Below are positions 1-12,350 of a stretch of DNA of 64,000 bases, one piece after another. Both the position numbers and the translations under genes were made by a program. This DNA comes from Protonemura montana (Eukaryota; Arthropoda; Insecta; Plecoptera; Nemouridae). The DNA lies in NCBI GenBank assembly GCA_947568835.1, contig OX387609.1:6649660-6713659 (forward strand), written 5' to 3'. Position 1 is the stretch's first letter, and each line of letters begins with the position of its first letter. The notes under the pieces are model-generated. The model ran no database searches. It worked only from the letters and a program-made list of their open reading frames with translations, and had not been told where the DNA came from.

Positions 1-1600
1 ACAGGATTGTACAAATGCTAATGTTGTTAAGGAAATTGTTTTCAACGGATACTTTAATATTGATTTGATCGATGTCAGCAATGGTAATTCTGCTAAAGAT
101 GCTGTTGCTGAAGCGAACTGCAAGCTTGTAACTTTGCACCTACGAGAATAACGAAAAGAAAATGTGGTGCTTCTTCAACTATAATTGACAATGTAATAAC
201 GAATAGTACCTACAGATGTCACATTTCTGAAAAATTGCGGTCTTGGGCTAGCAGATCATCTCAGCCAGATGGTATTTATTCAGAAAGACAAGAATATATC
301 ACTCTCCATGATAACAAAATACGTACTGTTAGTTTAAAAGGTCATTCGAACTAAATAATGTAGATTTTTTTGCATCTCCTGAGCGAGATGAATTGGGAAC
401 CAATTATCAACACGAACGAGGTCAACGATGGCTTCCTTAAATTTACTCATACATTTAACGATTGTTTTGATGATGCATTTCCACGCGTGCAAGTTCAAAT
501 AAAAAATGTCAGTGCATTTCGAATTAAAGCCATGGTACACTAATGAACATTTAAATTCAAGCCAAAAGGTGTTATTCCTCTACCAAAAATGAGAGCTACT
601 GGCAATCTTATGGATAAACGAGTACCTACACTAAAGTGCAGAAATGGTATGAGAATGACCTGAAAAAGGCAATCAAAAATGATAATAGCAAAATATTCTC
701 GAAACTGTAGTTACCACTGGGTCATTGATAACATTTGCAGATGACACAACACAACTTGATGTGGAAACAAAAAGACAATCGCTGATAACAGTCTTTTGAG
801 ACTTTTCATGCTCAAAAGATCTCCATCAATTTTCACCTCAACCATTGATTTACACGGAACGATATTCAAAAGCGAGTAACCTACTAGAAATATCGAAATT
901 AAATTTCATACGACAGTGGCTCTACTTAACGGAGTGTTCCGGTACTCTGCATTTTTGTCGGTAAGGTAGTCATTTGGCGGCCATCTTTTAACGCAGTAAG
1001 TTTAACATTAACGTTCTGCCTCTACATATAACCTGCACACTCAACGATGATACATTACACGGATAACGATGTATAACCAAGCCGTGAAACCATATTCCGG
1101 TAGACCACACTGTTTGAAAGTAGTGAATCTTGCCATCTCACAAGCGACACTTGCAGAAAGGAGAAACATAGAGAAGTAGGAAATGAATTTAATTGCAACG
1201 GTACTTACACACCGCTAAGATAATGAGGAAATCTGCAGTAATGTATTCCACAGCATTGTATGGTCTGATAACGATTGGCAAGTTGGTGTGCTCGCCCAAC
1301 TATGTAGGCTTTAGTGAATGCCAAAAACTTGGCTATAAAAACGCGTTGGTTATCCCTTTGGGTACAATAACTCTTTGGTCATGGATTTGTAAGTCAGTAT
1401 TTGCTTCTGTAGCAAGTAAGCTGGCAGAATTAATTGATTGGGCTGTTTTCCAAAGTATTGCATTGAATAGAAATTATATTCATGCTGTCTACCTGATGGA
1501 AAGGGGTGAGGGTAGGTACGTGAACTGGCAAAACAGGCTAGATGGTAAAGTCGAGAGTGGCTAAAATATTGACACCTAATCATGAATCGAACAAAGACCC
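1..1600 (+). mobile_element. Degraded non-LTR retrotransposon (LINE) relic
   Basis: About 141-215 reads APTRITKRKCGASS followed by TIIDNVITN, the form of the C-terminal part of a LINE apurinic-type endonuclease, and a nearby stretch reads LGLADHL. At 731-750 a frame reads TFADDTTQL, matching the F/YADD catalytic box of reverse transcriptase. A later open stretch (1193-1564) has an LYGLITIG segment resembling the region after the RT domain. Frames are broken many times, so the copy is dead. The clade cannot be assigned. Boundaries are approximate, and the left end lies outside the window. Confidence 0.6.
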
Positions 1601-4550
1601 TCATAATTGCCAGTTGAAAACATGCAATATTAATTCATATGTGTTTTTGGGACTTACCATACATGCTCTACTGGCTACAGCGAGCACACGAGCTAAAACA
1701 TTCGACTACTAGGCACTGCTCCAGGGATACTTTCATTATTTTATCTCCGTGACTCGGAGTTGCATGACTCTTAATTGACTTGCCGTTGTTTTGCTTCGAG
1801 GAACCGTTTTTCGAATTCTTTTCACGTATTTTTTGAATAAAAGTAGTTTCGGTTGCTTGCGGAGTAGCTTTGTCGCTATGCAGAGAAACTTTCTGCTTGC
1901 GAAAATCATCAGAATATTCATGCAGACACTCGGTGTTTGTTTATGCATTGGAAGCACTTCCCTAAATGACTTAGCATCGAGAACGATATTGTGTATTTGC
2001 ATGCAGTTAATTGCATTGCAGTATTTCCCGTGAACGAATTCAACCAACCCATCATTGCTGTAGCACACAATCGAGTTGCAACTTCCTTTACCAATTCCGA
2101 TTGTACTCAACGGTATTTATTAATTTCCCTCGTTATACTTAGAAGTACCTATCCGTTCAGCGGGAGAACATACTTTCCCGACAGGGACGCCACCGGTCTT
2201 TTTTAGGGCGATATGCGGGCCAACTGTACCTTTAAAAAATACAACATACCATCACTGCTGATATCTTATCATTTTCCTTTTGCTCTAAAGATTTTGACAT
2301 TGCTTTTGTCGAGATATAAGAATTTTTCAACCAATTATAACAATCTGAGAAATTATTTTGCTGTTATAATAAGTATCTTAAAATCCTGCCACTAAAATCA
2401 TAAAATTGCAGGGGAGGACAGTATTTGTGTTGCTATTTTTTTCACGAGCTAGACGGTATTTCCTTCAAAAAATTCCGCCCTATGTTAGATAGGATAGTTG
2501 CTGGTTGCAATTGCATCCAATCCCGTTTGCAATGCAATCACTCCATTACACACATTATCGCTGCCAATTTAAAAAGTATCGCCTGCAAAGCAAACACTTC
2601 GGAACACAGTCGAGGGCGTCGCTTAGTTTAGGAAGTGGCGCGTCAAATCTCTTTGTCTCGGCGTCGATGGCACTTGAATACCGCTCGAGAGCAAATGACG
2701 TTTACTCCAGATAGAACGAAATTGCCGGTAGGGTGTAACCTAGCGTTCACTATCTTGTCAAAGTAAACTCGCAAGGATCTCTCTCTGTATACAATAAATG
2801 CAGGATGTTGGGCGACGGCGTTAAGACATGCCAAGCATTTATTGTAATACCCACCCAGGTATTCGGTCGTTATGAAAATAAAGACAAGACGATTACTAAT
2901 TGTAAATTAATCGTAGTTAGTAACAATACTGCACACCGGTATAAATTACCATATAATCGGCACGTTCGAGGCTCTGCAAATTTCTGCACGTGCACTTACG
3001 TGGTTAGCACGTGCCGTAGTGGGCCATCCGTAGACTTTTTGTTTCGTTTTGTTCATCTCGCTTTGCGATTTGCTCGTTTGGCTAACCATGGATTATAAAT
3101 TGCTAAATCAAACCGTCTTTTTTGTTGTTGTTGTGTGGTGCGTACGTTTTGAGAATAAATTAACAAAAGAGCGACGTACCGAGGTAAAACTTGACGATGA
3201 CCTAAGCACGCAACGATTTTGCACGAAAGAGGTTTTTTTTTTCGTTACTCGAATGTCCGAATCGTCTTCGAGCGGCTCGGTGTTGCTTTGGTCTTATCAG
3301 ATATTTTTATCCAATGAGTACTTCTTCAAAGAAATACTGGAGAATTTATAGTCAATGCCTTGATGGTCGAGAACTTAATCAAAATTTTAAACTGCAATGG
3401 TAAAAGAAACTTTTTGAACCCAACTGAGTGCTTATGTAGTTTCACTTTTAAAAACATCAAACTGGGAGTTTGCTGTTGGTTTTTGTGAAAATCAACTGAT
3501 TTTGCGAAAAATGAAATTTTATTTTATCCAGACAAATCCAAATTTAACCCGTAAATAACCCAGAGCTTCGATGACACCGTTTGGCCAAGTCATTTATTTA
3601 ATCACGACCTTTCCAAATATCGTTTAGCTTAATATCTGATTTAACCAATAACTTCGTCTATAAACTCAATGGTGCCATCAAACAGCATGTGTATTTCACC
3701 GCAACTCCTCACCAAGCACTTGTTCACCAACATCCCACGCACATGCGTGCTTAGCTTGTGGGCGCTTCTTGTGGGGTCGTGTACTGCCCTAGGAGGGTAG
3801 GGCACGGGTTCAGAGGTGATACTAATGACCATGCGTACTCCGACCTTGCAACCATTGTTGAGGGACCACCCCGTATGGGTAGGTCACGCTAGAGTAGGGT
3901 CGTTAGAGTCTTCATGAACCTCGGTCATCGAAGTAATGTCTTCATTACCTTGGTTTCATCCGGTGTCAGTCAACGTGATGATAATATACTAGCATTTTCA
4001 GACTAATTTCTATGGTTACAACCTATCAAATGCCTCTTATTTCATCTCCGCCTTGCTTATTTAACTCGATATTTAAATCTGGGCTAAAGACATTTTCCAG
4101 GGGAACAAATACAAAAATGTGACCCTGTCATAAATTTGATTGCACCTTGAAGTTTTCATTTGATATTTTTATCCGTGCGTTAATAAGCATTCTATCCAGT
4201 AACGCATGCGCAGGTCAATTCCTTGCATAAATCGGCGTGAGAGCTTTCACATAATTAGACGCCGCAAATTAAGGACAAGACAAGTGTCCTTGTGTTTTTA
4301 TCATGGCTGGCACGGGATATTATCAACAACAGCACCGATCAGATTGCCTCTCTCGATTAAACGCCGTCAAATTACGGCGAATCTCAAGTCCGCGAAAGAA
4401 CCAATTAATCATGGAGTTTAAAAAGCGTCGTTGCAAGCGAAGGCTTCGACGAAACGCCACTTAAAACAGTCGTAATTCCTTCAAGACATCAACCAGTGGT
4501 GTAACTTTGCCACCTGTGCCACTCAACTGTAACAAAATGAAACTGTTAGG
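1601..4550. other. Non-coding stretch, no gene recognised
   Basis: Several short open frames overlap here on both strands, but none has a recognisable domain, splice context or steady codon use. The only structure I can support is the dispersed repeat at about 2130-2460. The region is either intergenic or part of a long canoe intron, since canoe exons encoding the RA, FHA and DIL domains must lie upstream of the PDZ exons. Confidence 0.5.
2130..2460 (+). repeat. Dispersed repeat family X, copy 1
   Basis: Blocks shared with 15030-15350 in the same order: a block beginning TTCAGCGGGAGAACATACTT with a GATATGCGGGCCAACTGTA segment, then a block around AATTATTTTGCTGTTATAAT with TAAAATCCTGCCACTAAAAT, then TCACGAGCTAGAC. 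Identity is moderate with indels, as expected for two old copies of one interspersed element. No coding capacity is visible. Element class unknown. Confidence 0.55.
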
Positions 4551-4557
4551 TGTATTA

Positions 4558-4805
4558 ACAAAAACTATTTGAAATTGGGTTTGAATGCTAAGTAAAGGAC
4601 AATTAAATTTCCCGACGTTCATAACATGTACTAGTTACTTCTTGAAGGGTTAAAGTAGTTAGAGCAGTAAGAAGTAACTAGTACGTGTTACGAAACGTCG
4701 GTAAATTTAGTTGTCCTTTACTTAGCATTCAAAAACCATTTCAAATAGTTTCTGTTAAAACTAGTGCTAAGAATAAATAAAGTAGACATGAGTCTAAAAA
4801 CCATC
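4558..4805. mobile_element. Foldback (palindromic) element with long inverted arms
   Basis: An arm at about 4558-4643 is repeated in reverse complement at about 4669-4757 with few mismatches, separated by about 25 bases. The arms contain TGCTAAGTAAAGGACAATTA and CGACGTT, or its complement AACGTCGG. The right side ends in a tail reading AAGTAGACATGAGTCTAAAA. The same tail, with related CGACGTTTCG sequence, recurs near 46910, 57005 and 61700, so this is one copy of an interspersed family. It could be a MITE or a non-autonomous Penelope-like end structure. Confidence 0.65.
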
Positions 4806-4810
4806 GTGTT

Positions 4811-6280
4811 AGGTTTAGTTTTACTGAAAATTTTCTCGAAACACGAACGCTATTGCTGGCAAAATTCTTTTGCTTTTTGCACTTTTTAAACAGTTTCCAG
4901 CCTAGACTAACACAAATCTCAGAAGAGATTTCTAAATTGTCGGTCTGGCCTAGACCCGCCTCTACGAGGCCCTAGTTCCGCTGCTGCCTAGTTCCCTATC
5001 GGTTTTCTGATTTAAAAAACTGGCCGTGTGCAATTGAAGGTCAATCATCCAATACCTAACCCAGCGTAAAAGCGTCAAATGCCTCGTCGCCAGACTTTCC
5101 GGCTCCCACAACCGGAGCGCGCAGACTAAATTGGTTTTCCAAGTAATTTCCCTCCACTTCCTTCCTCGATGCAGAACAAGCTGCGCCGGTATCCGCCGGC
5201 TCTGCCCGAGAGCGAAAGAGCGGTGCGATTATGCAAATCGCAGACTTCTCTTGCGAGAATCTCGCGGTCATTATTTAAAGGCTGCCATGAGTATACTCGT
5301 TTAGCCAAAGTTACGGAACTGGAAAGATCTATGAACTCCCCCAATGGCATATTATAAAACTTGCTGTTTCTTTGTCAAAACGCTTATGCGGCCATATTTT
5401 CCCATGGGGTCTTTCCCCATCGTCTTCGCAGCTAGGGAACTGGGCTAGGATGGCATTGGGCTAGCTTTTTCTATTTCTAGCCTGCGTGCATGGTTTTAGA
5501 AAAGCAATCTCTATTTGCTCATTGGGTATGGTTTCGTGACAGTGTATCCTTTTTTCTAAAATGGGCTTTCAATGCAATCCTTCTGGCTCCAATTGTATTT
5601 GCAGAATTAAACCCACCAATAAAAATGACTAAACCATAGCATATTAGATCTTATTGGCGACTGTTGCTATTGGCCTGTGTTTTTGTACGTATTTTTCATC
5701 TTGAAAATACTATACAAATAATATTTTTTATTGATTATATTTATTTCCTAACATGATATTATAAAATTCAGATAATTATTTGAAATATATTAATCAACAT
5801 TGATTTATAGAATACTTAATAAGGCCACAACAAATGCATTATGAATAAATTGAATTCTGCAAAGCTTGCTAGAAATTTGATGTCAGTAAAAGCATGATAA
5901 CTACGCTCAGTTATGGCTGCTATCTACCTTAACGGGCTCAATTCAACGTTAGTCATTTCATGTTAACAAATTGGCCGATTGCACGTGTGCATTGCTGTCG
6001 TGAAATTTGTCTACACGTGTCTTATCACGCGTGTTGCGTGTTTATTAAATGTTTGTTGTTGTTTGCTTTGCGTAACGTCGCACTGTGATTGGTCGAAGGC
6101 GCAGATTTCAACGCGGGTGTGGAAAGGGAATTCCCATACAAAAACACACATCTTGCGATTTTTATGGACTTTATATGAAAAAAAAAACGCAGAAAAAACA
6201 GCGATCTTTTGGATTGTAATCAATTGTATTCAGGGTTGTTTGATGAGAGCTTGTTAAGCATTTAACGGGTTGTTAAGTGG
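4811..6280. other. Non-coding stretch
   Basis: No supported gene. It contains an AT-rich segment at about 5690-5850. Short open frames on both strands (for example around 5979-6257) have no recognisable domain and overlap one another in opposite directions. Confidence 0.5.
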
Positions 6281-6282
6281 AA

Positions 6283-6490
6283 CATCTCGACAGCATGGAT
6301 TTGTGAAGAAATCATGTGTACGAGTTGTATCGTTTGTCGGAAGGGACGTTAGGCCGGTGGTCCTCTTGGTGCTCTTCAACAGGAACCGGGTTACCCCTGT
6401 TCCTTTCTAGGCTAGTTAATGATCATCAACATCGTCATCACCCACTCGTTTAACGACGCCATTAGACCAGTCCAACACAACCCGCTGCCA
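6283..6490 (-). repeat. Dispersed repeat family Y, copy 1
   Basis: Shares CGACAGCATGGATTTGTG, a GTGCTCTTC(A/G)ACAG block, a TCTAGG block, CATCACCCACT and ATTAGACCAG in the same order with 8697-8890. A weaker third match is at about 15970-16065. The sequences are diverged relics of one interspersed element. Strand is assigned only because the minus strand has the longer open reading, and is uncertain. Confidence 0.55.
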
Positions 6491-8696
6491 AAGTAGTGCA
6501 TAGCTACACACAACACATTATCAACGTCACATGGTTTTGAAATCAGTTGTCGATTCGACGACACTTGGATATGATTATTGTTTATGATGTGTATAATATT
6601 ATAATTACCCGGTTGATGTATGGATTTCATGTGAATCATGACGCAATTGTTCGATGTGTTGTCATTAGGAAAGTAATTAACAAGGCGTAGATTGATGCAT
6701 TGCCCTCACGTCCACAAGTAAATGCATCAATCAACGCCATTAACAAATTCATCGATTCCGTACTTGAATTATTTCAACAAATGAAAATCCATTTTTTTTT
6801 TCGAAAATCGTGGTAAATCCCAATGGTTTGCTCAAAAGTAAATCACATCCACGTTCGTTGAAACTTCGACGGAAATAAAGTGACAACTTTGCCTTGCACG
6901 ATTTGCATAGCAACGGCACCAAACAAAGCCAGCGAATGACTCACTCATTCTCTTCTACGAGATCCAGTTGAGTAACAACAAAGTCAAGACTCAAGAACTA
7001 CTGTCCACGGGAATCGAAGCTGAACCCTTTCACGGTGTCGTCGACCATTGTTCGCTGCAGCATCGTAGGTTCTCATGAGCAAGTGGCCGGATATGCACGC
7101 CCATGTAACCTGCTAATGTGCCCAAGCTACGGAACCAAACAGGTGGAGCAGTCGCCTGTTTCAAACACCCAGAGCTAGAAGATGTTTAACTGTGTGCAAG
7201 CTTTACGGGCTTCCTATGCTTCATTTGACGGCAAGATGCAATGGGTCTCGCCGATTGTTGTAGGATCTGGAGTGATATTCTGTGATAGGAGATAACACCA
7301 GATGATATGAGACAGCCATTCTTTCCCAATGCTAACAATACAACAAATAAATACTTCTCATCTTTGTTACTCTAGAAAATGAGTTACAGATTCACACTCC
7401 TACAGGTCGATTATGAATATTTTTTTTTCAGATTTAAATGTTAAATCATATTTATTCTGCAGATTGTTACGGATAAAGATGACTTGACAATTTAAATCTG
7501 TCTTCATAAAGTGTATCACGGGAGAAAGAACCATAGTAGACACCTAGGGAAAATTGTCGACCACAAAGAGCTTTTGGTTACAAGCTTATGGCAATTTATG
7601 ACAATGAAATTCAATCCGACAATTCAGCAAACACTGTTCGCTTCTTCAACTAGAATTAGGTGCAGGCTGTGTTGCTTTCGCATTCATTGGGTGTGGGCAG
7701 TAATGTCCTGGGTGCGAGCTGCCGCCTAAGTGACATGTCTCGAGCACTTGTCTATCTAATGGACTAGTTTAAGATAGTTCTATCCTAGGTGCGAATTGCG
7801 TTGCGAGCATTGTTGCCGACTGCTCGATTTTGATCGGTAACTGTCACATAAGATCAGTAAAATCACATATGATCAGCTACTTGGTGTGGTTCGATTTTAC
7901 CGGTTTGCACTCATAATTTGATTGATGGCGCAGATTGTACTACTTGTTCTCGAGTCAAACAGATGATTTTCTAACAAGAGACGCGCCAAAGGCAGGTTTT
8001 TGAATTTTTGAAAAGACTTCCGCCAAACTCTTTGGAAATGGATTTAGTTATGTGGCTACTTATGGGACACCGTATGTGATGTAATTTTCAAAAAATAATA
8101 GACATTTAAATCCGTCTCGACTAGTAATGGCATTGTTGGAAATTTCCCAGCAATGACAGCATGAAATTACGTCGACGGACCCTGATGACATATCACTATG
8201 AGATGACCACGAATGACACAACAAGGTTTCACTCTTAGTCCGGGAGCGTTCGTAATGCAAGCCCCATTGCGTATGCCAGGTGCGTGCCAGTTTCTCATGC
8301 CCGCGGCCAGGGAGCGCATGCATCCGTGACGCATCTTATCGCGATAAGAAGAAGGCGGGAAACGGATCCGATATGCGTAGCTGTCGTCCGCGGCCAATTG
8401 GCTTTCATTTTAGCGTTGCTGTGGGAACTCACGGTAAAAACGAACGGTTCAAGGTGCTTGCTTTATGTGGACAGTAATAAATTAAATCATTTTGGGTTAT
8501 GAGTGCGATAGTAAAAAGGTTGCCACCGAACGGTTTGGCGTTAGTGAAACACCGGTTCGCGTGAGACCTACGAAGTTAGCAACACTACGCTGGGTTATGT
8601 ATTAGATGGGTGACGATCATACACATAGCCAATTCTGTTCGGGAGAGAGGTTGGAGGGATGAAAGTTAGTTCAACTTCAATCGTCTTGCTTATCCT
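6491..8696. other. Non-coding stretch
   Basis: I see no gene, RNA gene or clear repeat unit. Overlapping short open frames at 8060-8502 lie on both strands and look like chance. Confidence 0.45.
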
Positions 8697-8890
8697 CCTT
8701 TCGACAGCATGGATTTGTGGAGTAATACTGTTCTTTGAGTTGTACCGTCTTTTGTAAGGGTTCAGCCGGTAGTCCCTTGGTGCTCTTCGACAGAAGTAGG
8801 CTACGAGCCGGCATAGGGTTTCCTCTCCTTCCTTCGAGTCTAGGTTAGGTTCATCATCACCCACTTATACATCGACGCGATTAGACCAGT
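8697..8890 (-). repeat. Dispersed repeat family Y, copy 2
   Basis: Second copy of the family at 6283-6490, starting at TCGACAGCATGGATTTGTGG and ending near the ATTAGACCAG block. The minus strand is open for 89 codons (8595-8864) but shows no domain I recognise, so it is listed as repeat sequence rather than a gene. Confidence 0.55.
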
Positions 8891-9129
8891 TCCACATGAC
8901 CACCAAGCAATCAATAAACGCTCGGGTAGCTACTCAAGCTTAGCACACTCGACGGCAAGGGATTGGTTTTGAAAGATCCTATAAATACTTGTACCGACTG
9001 TCTTGGACAGGTGCTAGTTGCCATGCACCTGGTTCGCCCTCCCTTGGCCATTATCATGATCATCCCTGTCATCCCCATTACTTCACAATTATCGTGCACC
9101 TTTCTTAGCGTACAGTGCCTCGAGGCCTT

Positions 9130-9370
9130 CACCCTTCTTGGCTTTCCGTCTTTATTATCTGAGCTGTTTCAAAGAAGCTTGTATAATGTAATTTTCTTGA
9201 CAGCTGGCAACTCTTTTCTAGTTACAATCCAACTTCCTACAAACTCAATTTATCCGAAAAGGTCTTCTTTAATTGTTCTTCTACGACTGCCGAGGTTTGG
9301 GAACATGTCCAAACCATCCCAAACTCGTACTTTCGATATAATATCAGCATTGGGTCAAAGTCCTAGCGCT
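9130..9370 (-). mobile_element. LINE ORF2 tail fragment
   Basis: Read on the minus strand, 9302-9319 encodes GWFGHV, the tryptophan/histidine motif found a little downstream of reverse transcriptase in many LINE ORF2 proteins (forms such as RWFGHV). Flanking sequence is frame-broken. The match is short, so this is a modest call on a small degraded fragment. Confidence 0.4.
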
Positions 9371-12328
9371 GGCAACACGTACTAACGGTTGTAACCACCC
9401 GATGGTGCTTTTTAGGCTGTCCGTTTTAACAAACCTCTTAAATTACATAATTAATATTTAAAATACGTCGATTTGTTTACATCAATCGTTAGGTTGAGTA
9501 CTAATAAAGATTAATTGTGTGTAAACCAGTTTGAAATGCGAGCAATTTGTGAGAAATAACTAGTTTAAATGTCTGAACACTCGAAACGACGTTGACTCGA
9601 CCTCTGAGCGAAAGTCATTTTTGTCGGTGTACCAGTTATTGGCTTGACATGAATCGTTATTGTTAGACAGTTTAATATTAGCGCTGAGACTCCGACTAAC
9701 TACAAACCCAATGGTATCAGACATATTAGCATAAAGGTCGCCACGGCGTTATGACTAACCGGAGTGGTTCCTCGACCACGCGGCGACTAACACGTCACGA
9801 GAGTGCCGGAAGATTTCTGATTAATATTTGCCAATAATTGTGGAATGCCGATCGATGATCGCCGCCGGCGACGACGCAAATTCTTGGCACTGTTTAACAT
9901 CGCCGTGCAATTAGCTCACATCGCCTGGTCATTCGCATGGCACTTTCTATCTTCATCGTGGCGTCGAGGAGAGTTATCGTTGGGCCAAGAGAGACCACAC
10001 CACCGTAACGAACTATATTTTTTTACAATTTTTTTTTTTTTTGTGTTTGATATTTTACAAAAATATAAATAAACAAAGTTAAATTTGAATAAATAGGTAA
10101 ATAGGTAAGGCACAAACTTTTGTCATTTGTCATTTGACATTTGTCATTCCTTCACGATAGTAACACAGCCATATACAAAAAAATATATAAATAAATAAAG
10201 CATAGGATCAGCTCATTATGACAGACTAAACTTACGCTGCGGAAGTTGTAGAAAGAGAATTCACATACTGTTTCTATGCTCTTCACTTACTAAGGTGAAT
10301 CATCAAAGACTTCGCCCATTTTTTTTTTTAACAAACACACGACATACCACCAATACTACTAACATTTGAAGATTTTGTGCAAATAGCAAGTCTACTTGTT
10401 GTCTTAACGCCCACACATAAGTACGCACCTTCATCTTTGATATGGAAATGACACTCAAAGTTGAGCGGAAAGTAGCAAAAGTTATTCCTGGACAACGTTG
10501 TGGGTTTAAAATGCATCGAGACTTGCAAGGCTGAATAGACCTCTTTTAGAACATATATTAGAACATATAGAACAAAAAAAATTATAACATATTAATAATA
10601 TAATTAATAATATTAATATAATTTCGAACATATATTGTTGGGTTTTTGGTTTTCTGGTTACTTCACAAGGGAGCTGAATCTAGCAAGCAAAGGATGGAAA
10701 CTGAGCTAGACTGGAAAAAAAATGTGAACATTTTGTGGAATATTGTAGGACCTGCCATTTGCCAATCGGTTGCCCTACCAATTCACACAAGTTCTAGCTT
10801 TGCAGGGTTAGTTAAGGGATTAATAAAATATTTTCTGTGTTTCCCATAAAAACACAAAGAAATTTCAAATGGCATAAAAAACACAGTCAAAAGTCTGCCA
10901 TGAACACAGTTACCACTCTCTCGGCGCATTGCTAACGCTCTGGGACGGGTCGGTCCTTGGCTCTCGATCATCACGCTAAGGAGGTGAAGGATTGCGTTTG
11001 ACAGCAAGGATTTGCATAAATATGTGTCGACGCCAAGGCACGATGGACTTTTAAACATTAAAGTCCCCGCTTCCAAGGGCCTTGCGATGTTTACAAAGGT
11101 TATGTTATGGGATTGGCATAGATCCGCACGAGTCTTTCTTTTCAAGACTTTGTTTGTGCGATAGTTTGGCTGTCCAATCAACCGAACGTATTCTTTATCA
11201 ATGTTACATCGAGACAGTGGCAACAGGCACCTAGATTGAATTCACCGTTCTGGTACGCATTAACCACTGGGTTAATATTATACTTTTGATTTTTCTTCAA
11301 ACAATTGTACTAGCTTTGTTAGTACATATTTATTTACTATGTTAACTATAAACCCAGTGGCCAGCACAAAACTATCCCCAGCATTGCTTTTAACTCATGA
11401 AAGGAATTTCAGCAATAATTTCAGTGATGAGATTTTAAAATAAAATTCCCAAGTTTGTTATATTTGCAAAAATATCTGAAAAAAGCTAAAGAAAAACTAA
11501 GCATCTTGGCACGACAAAAGCTTCAGAGCAAAAGTAAAATGTTTAATAGCAATGGAGTGTTTTTTTAGTGTTTTTGAATGTGACAGTTGGCCCACTTGTC
11601 ACCCCGGTGGCGCTTCTGGCGGTAAATTATGTTTCTCTCGTTGAACGGAGTAGTCAAATTGAAAATATTTGTAACATTCCATCTCCCACCTATGAATGAA
11701 CTATATACAATGTTCGTTTGACAATTGGAAAGTGGACACTATATGTTCTTGGGTGTTCAGAATTCCGTGGCTATAAATCCCAATCGTGTAATTCGAAATT
11801 CCTTGCGTCATGGCGATAGCAGGCTTTGTGTTGTTTTAGCCTGGAGCCAACGCTCATGGTCTTCAAGGCGGCATTTCGCTACGTGCCCGGCAACGAACTA
11901 AGTCAGGGATCCCTTGAATGGGTATCGCATTTCAAATTGCCAAATTAGTTGTGCATACCAATTACTGATAAACGTCCGTATGAATCTCATTGCTGTCTAG
12001 CAGTAGATGTACAAGCACTTTGTCTAAATTCACTGTGAGTCATCGGCAATTTGTTCAATGCTTCTATAGGTGACAAAAACAATCAATGTTCCACGCGCCA
12101 TTTTGTTGAGTTGGTATCTATGTTGCCGATCACGAATTCCGATGCGATATTGTCACTATGAAGGCTACGTGCCTGTCAAAAGTCAAAACACTACTTATTT
12201 TATCATTCTTAATTTCGTGTGATTTGCTGTTTGCTGAGTTTTTTACGACTTCGAAATTTAACAGCCGAAAATAAATCAGGTTTTTACAAATTGCGTTGTG
12301 ATTTTGACAGCCGAAAGAATCCCAATGG

Positions 12329-12350
12329 GTGTGTGTGTGTGTGTGTGTGT
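12329..12350. repeat. (GT)n microsatellite
   Basis: An uninterrupted GT dinucleotide run of about eleven units, followed by TTTTCGCG. A simple repeat; no function inferred. Confidence 0.9.

Noticed and set aside
8963-9385. 140-codon plus-strand open frame
   Set aside because: Opposite strand to a LINE-like GWFGHV motif; composition looks like a chance frame.
9845-10072. Possible small gene starting MPIDDRRRRRRK
   Set aside because: Ends in translated poly-T; no homology recognised and no splice structure.
10783-11223. 146-codon minus-strand open frame
   Set aside because: No recognisable motif, overlaps other chance frames, no splice or promoter context.
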